Positions 36,583 through 44,771 of a stretch of 64,000 nt of DNA are shown here, one piece after another. The stretch is taken from positions 10,407 through 74,406 of the forward strand of contig CAKVMJ010000002.1 of assembly GCA_934772445.1 (NCBI GenBank). The letters are read 5' to 3'. Both the position numbers and the translations under genes were made by a program. The stretch is from an uncultured Clostridia bacterium. Its GTDB lineage: Bacteria > Bacillota > Clostridia > Christensenellales > UBA1242. Under the pieces are notes generated by a model that had not been told where the DNA came from, ran no database searches, and saw nothing but the letters and a program-made list of their open reading frames with translations. Numbering within the stretch: the stretch's first letter is position 1; each line of letters opens with the position of its first letter.

Positions 36583-36864
36583 ATGGGAAATAATAATTCA
36601 ACAAATAATTGGCGTCATTTTATTAATTTTCTTGCTTATGTTGCCGTAATAATGATAGGACTAGCCTTAGCATTATCATTTATATTAAATAAACTAGGCG
36701 TTAGTTCAAGCGTTTGTGGTAGTTTAACCACGATTGCAAACGCGCTTGCATATATCATAGTTTCAATATCTGCATTTTACTATTCAAGAAGTAAAAGAAA
36801 TGCTTGGTTCTTTGTTTTATGGTTAATTGCAACAGTATTAATTATTGTATTTATGATTTTATAA
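36583..36864 (+). CDS. Small three-helix membrane protein
   Basis: The 93-residue protein has three membrane helices (about 15-36, 45-67 and 72-93) and a basic turn YSRSKRNAW. No family is recognised. It follows rluD after 13 bp with a GAGGAG site, so it is probably co-transcribed. Confidence 0.6.
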   Translation: MGNNNSTNNWRHFINFLAYVAVIMIGLALALSFILNKLGVSSSVCGSLTTIANALAYIIVSISAFYYSRSKRNAWFFVLWLIATVLIIVFMIL

Positions 36865-36886
36865 TTTTAATTCTAACGGAAGAAAA

Positions 36887-37234
36887 ATGAATTTTTTGAA
36901 GAAAATTTGGTCGAGTAAACTTAATAGAGTGATAATAATCACAGTTTGTGTAACTGCTATAAGTTTTTTCGTTTCTATTTATATAGGATTTTTAAAGTAC
37001 TTAACTTTAGCAAGTTTGCTTGCTCTTTGTATTGAAGGTGCAATAAAATGTTTTGTAAAGCCAAAGAATGAAAATAATATAAAAGAATTTTTTCCGCAAT
37101 CTAATAATATAAAGGAAAATTTAAAAGAAGAACATGAGGAAAATTTGAATAAACTTAATAGAATGATGTTTGGCTTTTTATGTATTGTTTTAGCAATTGT
37201 TATAATATTTATGTTTATTAGGAATATTTTTTAA
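36887..37234 (+). CDS. Small membrane protein
   Basis: The 115-residue protein has two helices at the N-terminal half (about 12-32 and 36-52), a charged soluble region and one C-terminal helix (about 92-113). Unrecognised family. It ends the lspA operon, followed by a terminator. Confidence 0.55.
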   Translation: MNFLKKIWSSKLNRVIIITVCVTAISFFVSIYIGFLKYLTLASLLALCIEGAIKCFVKPKNENNIKEFFPQSNNIKENLKEEHEENLNKLNRMMFGFLCIVLAIVIIFMFIRNIF

Positions 37235-37246
37235 GAAAACTAGATA

Positions 37247-37280
37247 TAAAGAATACTCAAAATAGGTATTCTTTTTTTTG
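37247..37280 (+). terminator. Terminator after the lspA-rluD group
   Basis: AAAGAATAC (37248-37256) pairs with GTATTCTTT (37265-37273), followed by a long T run. Confidence 0.8.
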
Positions 37281-37403
37281 TTCTCTAATATATTAGTTGT
37301 ATAAAAAGTAACATTCGACATTTAATTATAAAAGCATACATTATTAGATAAAAATCTTTTAAAGTTAAATTTGAATTATGAGTTAATATAAAGGAGTTCA
37401 GGC

Positions 37404-38168
37404 TTGAAATTTTTAGTTATTTATAAAAAGTACTTAAAACTTGCATTGGTTTGCTTGGTATGTATTATTCTACTTTCGCTAAACTTTGGTGGCGGAGCGA
37501 GTGCTTCAGTTTACTTTGGTTATGCGCCAAGGCTTGTACCAATCTATAATGTTGACACAACCGAAAAACGAGTTGCTATTTCATTTGATTCAGCTTGGGG
37601 TGCGGATAAAACAACGAAGATTGTGGATATTGTAAAAGAATATGGCTTTAATGCAACATTCTTCTTGGTAGGTTTTTGGGTTGATGATTATCCAGATATG
37701 GTGAAATATATTATGGATAATAATCTTGAAATCGGTACACATTCAAATACTCATCCAGATTTTACCACTCTTTCAGCTTCTCAGATGCGATTAGAACTAG
37801 AAACCAGTATTGAAAAAATAGAGAAAATCACAAATAAAAAGGTGGAATTATTTAGAGCACCTTATGGTGCGTATAATAATCAAATGTTAAATATCACTGG
37901 TGAGATGGGATTAAAAACAATTCAATGGGATGTGGATACCCTTGATTGGAAAGGTTTGAGCGGATTGGAAATTTGCGAGAGAGTTATGGGCAGGGTTAAA
38001 GAAGGTTCAATTATTCTTTGCCATAACAATTCCGACCATATCTTAGATGCGTTACCATTATTGTTAGAACGCTTAAAAAATGCGGGATATACTGTTGGAA
38101 GTGTTGGAGAATTGATATATCAAACAGACTATTATATAGATAATCTAGGAATTCAGCATAAAAATTAA
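37404..38168 (+). CDS. pdaB: Polysaccharide deacetylase, PdaB-like (sporulation)
   Basis: The 254-residue protein has an N-terminal signal or anchor (residues 10-33) and a NodB-type fold. ISFDSAWGADKTTKIVDIV is the motif 1 variant typical of PdaB; EIGTHSNTHPD holds the metal histidines; LFRAPYGAYNN and DTLDWKGLS follow; ILCHNN is motif 5. PdaB-type enzymes act on spore cortex peptidoglycan. TTG start with AAGGAGTTC. Its downstream neighbour follows after 19 bp. Confidence 0.88.
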   Translation: MKFLVIYKKYLKLALVCLVCIILLSLNFGGGASASVYFGYAPRLVPIYNVDTTEKRVAISFDSAWGADKTTKIVDIVKEYGFNATFFLVGFWVDDYPDMVKYIMDNNLEIGTHSNTHPDFTTLSASQMRLELETSIEKIEKITNKKVELFRAPYGAYNNQMLNITGEMGLKTIQWDVDTLDWKGLSGLEICERVMGRVKEGSIILCHNNSDHILDALPLLLERLKNAGYTVGSVGELIYQTDYYIDNLGIQHKN

Positions 38169-38187
38169 AAACATAGGAGATAAAATT

Positions 38188-38883
38188 ATGAGCAACAATG
38201 AAATAAATAATAAGGTGCAGATTGCAGGAGAGGTGGTAAGCGAACCAAAGTTTAGTCACGAAATATATGGCGAAAACTTTTATGAGTTTGATGTGAAAGT
38301 TAATAGACTTTCAAATAGTTTTGATACCATTCCAGTAACTGTTTCAGATAGACTTTTAAATGGTAAGGAATTAAGTGTTGGTAAATTTATAGAGGGAATT
38401 GGTCAATATAGAAGCTATAATAAATTAGATGGTGAAAAGAGCAGGCTTCTTCTAACTATATTCTTGCGTGAGTTAGAGGTTAAAGAAACTATCGAACAAA
38501 CAAATAGTATTCAAATAGTTGGTTATGTATGTAAAGAACCGATTTATAGAACAACACCTTTTAATAGAGAAATATGCGATGTTTTACTAGCAGTTAACAG
38601 AAATTATGGGAAAAGTGATTATATTCCTTGCATTGCTTGGGGTAGAAACGCTAGATTTGTTAAAAACTTTAAGGTTGGCGATAAAGTGAGAGTGGAAGGA
38701 AGAATACAGAGCCGTGAATACCAAAAGAAAGTTGAAAACGAAGAAACTCTAACTAAAACAGCGTATGAGGTTTCATTAAGTAAGATTAGTTTGGTAAATG
38801 ATAGTAATATAACATTTAGCGAAACTTCAAGGGAAGCCGATGTTGTTAGTAAGGAAATTATAAAAGGGGTTTATGCGATATAA
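38188..38883 (+). CDS. Single-stranded-DNA-binding-like protein with two OB folds
   Basis: The 231-residue protein contains two consecutive OB-type domains (about 5-95 and 108-215). The second has the SSB pattern NSIQIVGYVCKEPIYRTTPFNREICDVLLAV and IPCIAWGRNARFVKNFKVGDKVRVEGRIQSREY. No acidic SSB tail is seen, so it is not the main replication SSB. Such two-domain proteins are common in Clostridia but little studied. AGGAGAT site. Confidence 0.75.
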   Translation: MSNNEINNKVQIAGEVVSEPKFSHEIYGENFYEFDVKVNRLSNSFDTIPVTVSDRLLNGKELSVGKFIEGIGQYRSYNKLDGEKSRLLLTIFLRELEVKETIEQTNSIQIVGYVCKEPIYRTTPFNREICDVLLAVNRNYGKSDYIPCIAWGRNARFVKNFKVGDKVRVEGRIQSREYQKKVENEETLTKTAYEVSLSKISLVNDSNITFSETSREADVVSKEIIKGVYAI

Positions 38884-38936
38884 TGATTTTAAAAAAAGAA
38901 GCTTAGTCAATGCTGTTTGAAACTAGCAAAATATAA

Positions 38937-38970
38937 GCACTTTAATCTACAAAAGATTAAAGTGTTTTTC
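38937..38970 (+). terminator. Terminator after the SSB-like gene
   Basis: CACTTTAATC (38938-38947) pairs with GATTAAAGTG (38955-38964), followed by five T. Confidence 0.85.
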
Positions 38971-39011
38971 CTCTCTCTTAACTAAAAAAAGAAACAAAAA
39001 TTACTGAAGTT

Positions 39012-39057
39012 GTCAAGGATTGTCGCCAATAGCGACATACACTTTAACCTTGACAAC
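39012..39057. repeat. Stem-loop element 1, nested hairpin
   Basis: Outer arms GTTGTCAAGG and CCTTGACAAC enclose an inner hairpin TGTCGC-caat-A-GCGACA. It is more GC-rich than its surroundings and lies in non-coding DNA. Part of a set of three (see the next two entries). Confidence 0.6.
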
Positions 39058-39103
39058 AAAGAATATTTGTTTACCATAATAAGAAAGAGAAGAAAAAATA
39101 ACA

Positions 39104-39150
39104 GCAAAAAGCGAAAGTGTGTTATGTTTACCAACACTTTCGCTTTTTGC
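39104..39150. repeat. Stem-loop element 2, 17-bp perfect stem
   Basis: GCAAAAAGCGAAAGTGT (39104-39120) pairs perfectly with its reverse complement (39134-39150) around a 13-base loop. No long T run follows, so a simple terminator is not the obvious explanation. Confidence 0.65.
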
Positions 39151-39174
39151 ATTCTTTAATTTAGTTTATAAGTG

Positions 39175-39228
39175 TGTGCTTGTCTTCGGTGGAGCATAGC
39201 GACACCGACTTGTATCAAGACAAGCACA
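39175..39228. repeat. Stem-loop element 3, nested hairpin
   Basis: Outer arms TGTGCTTGTCTT (39175-39186) and AAGACAAGCACA (39217-39228) enclose an inner hairpin TCGGTG...CACCGA. The inner part shares ATAGCGACA with element 1. Confidence 0.6.
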
Positions 39229-39266
39229 TGTTTAACTGCCAAATTATAGTTTTATATCTTCAAACA

Positions 39267-39295
39267 TTGAAGAATATTTAATTTCGTGCTATAAT
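39267..39295 (+). promoter_or_regulatory. Promoter of the first methyltransferase gene
   Basis: TTGAAG (39267-39272), 17 bp, extended -10 TGCTATAAT (TATAAT at 39290-39295). Confidence 0.65.
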
Positions 39296-39323
39296 TTTAG
39301 AAAATTTTAACAAAGGAAAAGTT

Positions 39324-40277
39324 ATGCCATTAAAAGTATGTAGTTTATTCAGTGGAATTGGTGGAATAGATTTAGGTTTCAAGCAAGCAGGTTTTGAAAT
39401 AGTTTGGGCAAATGAAATAGATAAAGCAGCTTGTGAAACATACAAATCAAATTTTGGTGATGAACATTTAGTAAATTGCGATATTAGAAAAGTTGACACA
39501 AAGAATATTCCTGACTTTGATGTTTTAGTTGCAGTTTTTCCTTGTCAACCTTTTTCATTAGCAGGCGAACAAAAAGGATTTTGTGATGCAAGAGGACAAT
39601 TGTTTTTTGAAATAAAAAGAATTATACATGCCAAGATGCCAAAAGTAATTTTTTTAGAGAATGTTGCAAATTTGATTGAACACGATAATGGTAAATCTTT
39701 TGAACAAGTTTATTTATCTTTAATGGAAGAAGGTTATGCAGTTAGATATGCCACACAAAATCCAAAGACACATGCAAATATTCCTCAACAAAGAGATAGA
39801 GTTTTTATAGTTGCCTTTTTAGATATAGAACAATGTAATAATTTTCAATATCCCGAGGAAACACTATTAACAACGAAGCTTTCCGATATAGTGAATATTT
39901 ATGAAAAGCATGATGATTGCTACTATTATACAAATGATAATAGGTATTATATAGATATGAAAAAATATATAATTCATAGTGATTTATTTTATAGAATTTT
40001 TGATTTTGGCTTAAAGACAAATGGTTTTACCATTTGCCCAACATTGACAGCTACTATGGGAACAATGAAGGACAGAATACCTATTATTAAAGATTTTTAT
40101 GGAATAAGAAAGCTTACACCGTATGAATGTTTAGCCTTGCAAGGTTATCCCAAGGATTTTATTTTTCCTAAAGGAATAACGCTATCTCAAGCTTACAAAC
40201 AAATAGGAAATTCTGTTTGCATTCCTATTATTAAAAATATTGCAGTAAATATTTATAATATTCTTAATAAAAAATAG
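39324..40277 (+). CDS. DNA (cytosine-5)-methyltransferase 1
   Basis: The 317-residue protein carries the m5C methyltransferase motifs in order: I (SLFSGIGGIDLGFKQAG), IV (VFPCQPFS, catalytic C74), VI (LENV, E112), VIII (QQRDRVFIVAF), a short target-recognition region, then IX/X (ECLALQGYP, QIGNSV). It appears complete. It has its own promoter and lies before the controller gene. It may belong to the restriction system or be an older solitary methyltransferase. The target sequence cannot be read. Confidence 0.93.
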   Translation: MPLKVCSLFSGIGGIDLGFKQAGFEIVWANEIDKAACETYKSNFGDEHLVNCDIRKVDTKNIPDFDVLVAVFPCQPFSLAGEQKGFCDARGQLFFEIKRIIHAKMPKVIFLENVANLIEHDNGKSFEQVYLSLMEEGYAVRYATQNPKTHANIPQQRDRVFIVAFLDIEQCNNFQYPEETLLTTKLSDIVNIYEKHDDCYYYTNDNRYYIDMKKYIIHSDLFYRIFDFGLKTNGFTICPTLTATMGTMKDRIPIIKDFYGIRKLTPYECLALQGYPKDFIFPKGITLSQAYKQIGNSVCIPIIKNIAVNIYNILNKK

Positions 40278-40296
40278 GTGCGTTTTAGTTTGATAT

Positions 40297-40332
40297 ATGT
40301 TATAATATTAATGTTATAGCAAATATGTTATA
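40297..40332 (+). promoter_or_regulatory. Promoter with three 14-bp-phased operator repeats
   Basis: ATGTTATA occurs exactly at 40297-40304, 40311-40318 and 40325-40332, always 14 bp apart. The first copy overlaps an extended -10 (TGTTATAAT, 40298-40306); the second covers the expected start point. Such phased repeats before a small XRE gene are expected of an autoregulated controller (C) protein. Confidence 0.7.
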
Positions 40333-40344
40333 TAAGAGGTATAT

Positions 40345-40545
40345 ATGGAATTTAACAATAAGTTAAAAAAAGTACGAACATTGTTGAATATAAGTCAAGA
40401 AACGATGGCGAGAGAGTTAAATGTATCATTTGCAACAATCAATAGGTTAGAAAAGGGCAAAACATTGCCAAGTTATAAGACATTAAAAAAATTTGAAATT
40501 TTATGCCAAAATTATAATATTATATTGGGGGATAAAAATGTTTAA
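40345..40545 (+). CDS. Small XRE-family regulator, probable restriction-modification controller protein
   Basis: The 66-residue protein is almost entirely one helix-turn-helix domain: KVRTLLNISQETMARELNVS followed by FATINRLEKGKTLPS. This is the size of C proteins, which time nuclease expression after a restriction system enters a new cell. It overlaps the next methyltransferase gene by 8 bp. Upstream phased repeats suggest self-binding. Function inferred from size, position and operator. Confidence 0.8.
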   Translation: MEFNNKLKKVRTLLNISQETMARELNVSFATINRLEKGKTLPSYKTLKKFEILCQNYNIILGDKNV

Positions 40546-41605
40546 AGGATTATCATTATTTGCAAGTGCAGGAATTGCGGAAATGAATTTATCAAAATGT
40601 AATATTGATATAAAAATTGCAAATGAACTTATCCCAATTAGATGTAAAGTACATGAATATTGGAATCCCAAAACAAAAGTTATTTGTGGAGATATTACAA
40701 AAGATGAATTAAAACAAAATATAATTAATGAATCTATAAAAGAAAATATAGATTTCATTTTAGCAACTCCACCATGTCAAGGGGTATCTTTGATTGGCAA
40801 AAACAAAAGTAACGATGATATGTTAAGAGATGAAAGAAATTTCCTAATTTTCCACGCATTTGATATTGTTGATGCAATAAAACCAAAAGTTATTGTAATT
40901 GAAAATGTTGCAAGATTTTTAGGTATGAAATTTCCTTATAATGGAAATATGTACAATATCGAAAGTATATTAAAAGATAAATATGGCTCTCAATATTCTA
41001 TTTGTGTATCGGTGTATAATGCGGCCGATTATGGCATTCCTCAAAATAGACTTAGAACAATAATGGTTTTATGTCAAAAAGGATATTCTTTCGTAATGCC
41101 TAAAAAATTAAAGCCAATAACGGTTAGAGATGCTATTGGATATTTGCCATCTATTGAAGCCGGAGAAAAAACTAACATAAAAAATCATAATGCGAGAAAA
41201 CATTCTCAAAATCATATTTTGTGGATGAAACATACCCCAACAGGTAAATCGGCAACTGAAAATGAAAAATACTATCCACAACATGAAGATGGCACACCAT
41301 TAAAATGTTATTCAGCATCATATAAAAGAATAGAATGGGATAAACCTGCTCCAACGATTACAATGCGTAATGATGCCATTTCTTCACAAAGTAATGTTCA
41401 TCCAGGCAGATTATTAGCTGATGGAACATATAGTGATGCGAGAGTTTTAACTCTTAGAGAATTATTTATTTTAAGTTCTATTAATCCTGATATTGATGTA
41501 CCAAATTTTGCAACGGATATTCAAATTAGACAAATGATCGGAGAGGCTGTCCCACCTATGTTAATGGAACAGGTTTGTAAAAATATAAAAAAGGATGAAA
41601 ATTAA
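40538..41605 (+). CDS. DNA (cytosine-5)-methyltransferase 2
   Basis: The start at ATG 40538 follows a GGGGGAT site. The 355-residue protein has motif I GLSLFASAGIAEM, PPCQG (catalytic C80), IENVAR (E122), PQNRLRTIMVL and a C-terminal PTITMRN-...-GEAVPPML. It is clearly paralogous to the next gene: both contain VHPGRLLADGTYSDARVLTL. The pair is adjacent and translationally coupled (TAATG). Paired m5C methyltransferases of this kind usually protect the two strands of an asymmetric site. Confidence 0.92.
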   Translation: MFKGLSLFASAGIAEMNLSKCNIDIKIANELIPIRCKVHEYWNPKTKVICGDITKDELKQNIINESIKENIDFILATPPCQGVSLIGKNKSNDDMLRDERNFLIFHAFDIVDAIKPKVIVIENVARFLGMKFPYNGNMYNIESILKDKYGSQYSICVSVYNAADYGIPQNRLRTIMVLCQKGYSFVMPKKLKPITVRDAIGYLPSIEAGEKTNIKNHNARKHSQNHILWMKHTPTGKSATENEKYYPQHEDGTPLKCYSASYKRIEWDKPAPTITMRNDAISSQSNVHPGRLLADGTYSDARVLTLRELFILSSINPDIDVPNFATDIQIRQMIGEAVPPMLMEQVCKNIKKDEN

Positions 41606-42651
41606 TGAAAGGATTATCATTATTTAGCAGTGCAGGTATTGCTGAAACATATTTTAAAGATTGTGGAATAGATATAGTTGTTTCAAATGAATTAATAAGG
41701 AAAAGAAATGAATTACATTCTGCACTATATCCTAATTGTCAATCTATTTGTGGAGATATAACCAATAGCAATGTTTTTAACGAAATATTAAACATAACCC
41801 AAAAAGAAAAATGTGAATTTTTACTAGCGACACCACCATGTCAAGGAATGAGTAGTTTAGGGAAAAAAGATTATGATAACGATAAAAGAAATTACTTAAT
41901 TTTTTATGTTTTTGACATGATTGATAAAAATGATTTTAATTATATTTTAATAGAAAATGTACCAAAATTTTTGAAAATGTATTTTCCCTATAATAACAAA
42001 TTAGTTCCTCTTCTTGATATTATTAATGATAAGTATGCTAATAAATATAATATAGATTCCTTTGTGTTAAATGCGAAAGACTATGGTGTGCCACAAAGTC
42101 GTCCGAGGGGGTTTATTAGGTTGTGGAAAAAAGGTTTAATTTGGGGAAAACCACAAAAACAAAAGATTATTACACTAAGAGATTCTATAGGGAATTTACC
42201 ATCACTAGAATCTGATGAAGACAGTGGTATTAAATGGCATTTTGCAAAGCATCATAATGAACGAGAAATAATAGCAATGAAACATACAAAAGAAGGGTGT
42301 TCTGCAATGAAAAATGAAATTTTTTATCCTAAAAAATCAAATGGAGAAAAAATAAAAGGATTTCATAATACTTATAAAAGAATGAAATGGGATGAACCAT
42401 GTCCAGCAAGAGCGATGAATAATGGTAATATTGGAGGTCATAATAATGTTCATCCAGGTAGACTTTTAGCGGATGGCACATATAGTGATGCACGAGTTTT
42501 AACATTAAGAGAATTGTTTATAGTAAGCTCATTACCTGCAGATTGGAATTTGCCAGATTGGTGTACCGATAATTTAATTAGAACAGTTATTGGGGAAGCC
42601 ATTCCACCAATGCTTAGTAAATCAATAATTGACATGATAGGAAAAAATTAA
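41605..42651 (+). CDS. DNA (cytosine-5)-methyltransferase 3, tandem paralogue
   Basis: The 348-residue protein has KGLSLFSSAGIAETYF, PPCQG (C79), IENVPKF (E117) and PQSRPRGFIRL. Its C-terminal block shares the VHPGRLLADGTYSDARVLTL segment with the preceding enzyme. The PTITM phrase of its sister is PARAM here, so this copy has diverged next to its recognition region. It would methylate the other strand of the target. The stop TAA is followed at once by the AGGAG of the nuclease gene. Confidence 0.92.
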   Translation: MKGLSLFSSAGIAETYFKDCGIDIVVSNELIRKRNELHSALYPNCQSICGDITNSNVFNEILNITQKEKCEFLLATPPCQGMSSLGKKDYDNDKRNYLIFYVFDMIDKNDFNYILIENVPKFLKMYFPYNNKLVPLLDIINDKYANKYNIDSFVLNAKDYGVPQSRPRGFIRLWKKGLIWGKPQKQKIITLRDSIGNLPSLESDEDSGIKWHFAKHHNEREIIAMKHTKEGCSAMKNEIFYPKKSNGEKIKGFHNTYKRMKWDEPCPARAMNNGNIGGHNNVHPGRLLADGTYSDARVLTLRELFIVSSLPADWNLPDWCTDNLIRTVIGEAIPPMLSKSIIDMIGKN

Positions 42652-42661
42652 GGAGTTGTTT

Positions 42662-44152
42662 ATGATTAATTTAGAAAGGAAGAAAGACCATAAGTGGATT
42701 TTTCAAAAAAATATTAGCTCTTCAGAATTAATGAAAGCATATGTAGAAGCTTTAAGTGATATTGGGAACAATATTAATCTTGATAATGTTAAACAAAAAT
42801 TAAGAAATAAAAATTTATATAAAGGCAGGTCTACATCTGGAAATGTAAATACTATGGGAGTTAGATTTAGCCAAATGTGTTTCTATATGTTTGGGTATAA
42901 AATTGGTAAAAAGTTTATGCCTTCTCCTATGACTTTAAATATTCTAAATTCTGATAATAATAAAATTAATATAAAGTCAAATTCACTAATAAATTTATTT
43001 AGTATGCAGTTTCCTCAACCTTATAGTAACACTCCTGCAACTTTCAATATTTATTGCGGAAGATTAATTGTTAAATTATTGTTAGATAAACGGATTGATA
43101 ATAAATTATATATCGATGAAATGATTTGGTTTCTTCCGTTTTTGGAAAAAATTAATGAAAATATTTATAATGAATTAATTGAAAGCATTTTAGAGTTTAG
43201 AAATTTGTCATATATGGAGAAATTGAATTTGTTTAAAAGTGTAAGAGACTATGATAATGTGTTTTCTAATGTTACACATGAAGTAAATTATTACTTTTTA
43301 AGAATTTTTCAATCATTTGGAGTACTAGATATTAATAAAGATGAAAATCATAATGAGGGCCATTTATTTTCATTTAATCATGGTAGAGGTGTTACCAAAA
43401 GAACTGATGCATATAAATCTGGAGCAAAAGTGTCTGGATATGTCACTCTCTCAAAAGAAGTTGTTTCAGATGCAACCAAATTAATTGATAAATTTTCAGC
43501 TTTTGATTATCCAACAACACAGGCATCTGAAGGAATTTTTTCATTAAGAGATTGGCTTACTGAATTGTATGAAGTTGAGCCACTAGAGTATCTTAATTGT
43601 ATTTCAAATAAATTTACACAAGACAAAATAATTACAGATGTAATAACAAGAATGACTTATGTTTCAAAGTATGGTAGTAGTGATGGTAAAGAATTTGAAC
43701 AAGCACTAAAACCATTTATTGAATTGTTTAGGGAAACTGAAAATGTTGAAATTATTAGTGGTGCTGGAAATACTGATTTATTGTGTGCTATGAGAGATAT
43801 AGATACTGATGTTGTATATAATATGAATGTTGATGCAAAGACTCGAAAGTCAGCACTAGAAGAAATTAATGCTCGAAGAATTAATAATCATTTAGAAAAA
43901 CATGGTTCAAAGTTTTGTATTATCGTAGCGCCTAAGTTTGCAATGGGTGTTAAAAAGGATATCGAGGGACATAAAATAGTTGTTGTACGTGCTGAAGAAT
44001 TAGGTGCATATTGTTATAGAGAATGCACATCTTCTCGCGATGGATATGCAGATTTTACATCTTTATTAAATATTATAAAAAGCAAGTACGGTTCTGATAT
44101 TACTGAAGAACTTAGAGATTTAACTCAATATAGATATGGAATTGCTGTTTAA
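42662..44152 (+). CDS. Probable type II (type IIS-like) restriction endonuclease
   Basis: From ATG 42662 (AGGAG six bases before) the product is 496 residues. The N-terminal 330 residues are an unclassified, probably DNA-recognition part (KDHKWIFQKNISSSELMKAY, MCFYMFGYKIGKKFMPSP). The C-terminal part has a PD-(D/E)XK-like nuclease core: FEQALKPFIELF, GAGNTDLLCAM with the metal Asp, and NVDAKTRKS as the (D/E)XK strand, followed by FCIIVAPKF. This order resembles FokI/AlwI-type cleavage domains. It comes right after two m5C methyltransferases, so its job as the cognate nuclease is strongly suggested. The family name is uncertain. Confidence 0.75.
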   Translation: MINLERKKDHKWIFQKNISSSELMKAYVEALSDIGNNINLDNVKQKLRNKNLYKGRSTSGNVNTMGVRFSQMCFYMFGYKIGKKFMPSPMTLNILNSDNNKINIKSNSLINLFSMQFPQPYSNTPATFNIYCGRLIVKLLLDKRIDNKLYIDEMIWFLPFLEKINENIYNELIESILEFRNLSYMEKLNLFKSVRDYDNVFSNVTHEVNYYFLRIFQSFGVLDINKDENHNEGHLFSFNHGRGVTKRTDAYKSGAKVSGYVTLSKEVVSDATKLIDKFSAFDYPTTQASEGIFSLRDWLTELYEVEPLEYLNCISNKFTQDKIITDVITRMTYVSKYGSSDGKEFEQALKPFIELFRETENVEIISGAGNTDLLCAMRDIDTDVVYNMNVDAKTRKSALEEINARRINNHLEKHGSKFCIIVAPKFAMGVKKDIEGHKIVVVRAEELGAYCYRECTSSRDGYADFTSLLNIIKSKYGSDITEELRDLTQYRYGIAV

Positions 44153-44228
44153 TAATTTATATTCATAAAACATATTGAAACAGATATTAAAATTCTCAAT
44201 AACTGGTAATATAAATAATGGGGAAAAT

Positions 44229-44470
44229 ATGGGAAAAAAGAAAATAAACGCAAAAAACACAAATTTATAAAAACATTGATACAGTCCAAATATTTTTATA
44301 TTACTTTAGTAATTATAATAGGTCTTTTGCTCACTATGATATTTTCAAATATATATATAGATTGTGATATTGTATTTGCTATTGGTTCAGGTGTTTTTGG
44401 TTCAGCTTTTGTCACACTTTTAATTGAAATTTTAAATGATATTCGTGAAAATAAAAATATTAAAAGATAA
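44229..44470 (+). pseudogene. Small membrane protein gene with apparent -1 base frameshift
   Basis: A GGGGA ribosome site precedes ATG 44229, but this frame stops after 13 codons. The frame that continues to 44470 (one membrane helix with LLLTMIFSNIYIDCD, then a helix with FGSAFVTLLIEIL) lacks a good start; the only late one is TTG 44276. Adding one A to the A6 run at 44234-44239 joins both into one 81-codon gene with a sensible basic N-terminus (MGKKENKRKKHKFIK). It may be an inactive gene, a slippage/phase-variable gene, or a sequencing error. Function unknown. Confidence 0.5.
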
Positions 44471-44555
44471 AAAAATTTACTTTATCGCATTAAATTAATC
44501 ATTATCATAAACATTCCGAATAATTATAATTACTTTATTCTTATTCATAATAAAA

Positions 44556-44593
44556 AATAACACGGACCTTGATTTCTCTTGGTTCGTGTTATT
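44556..44593. repeat. 13-bp inverted repeat
   Basis: AATAACACGGACC (44556-44568) pairs with GGTTCGTGTTATT (44581-44593) with one G-T pair, directly followed by palindrome ATTCATGAAT. Not followed by a T run. It sits in the gap between restriction island and cell-division genes. Confidence 0.5.
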
Positions 44594-44701
44594 CATGAAT
44601 AGTATAAACTATAATTATTGAATTAATTATTTTGCTAGTTTCAAAATTGCCAGCCCTTAGGCTTCTTTTTTGTACTTTTCAAGGCTTTTTTGTTAATTAA
44701 T

Positions 44702-44730
44702 TTGACTTAAATTTGTTAATTGTATATAAT
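44702..44730 (+). promoter_or_regulatory. Promoter of the ftsA gene
   Basis: TTGACT (44702-44707), 17 bp, TATAAT (44725-44730). Confidence 0.75.
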
Positions 44731-44771
44731 TTAAAAAAGAACTTTGATTAATGGAAAAAGGAGGCTAAGAT

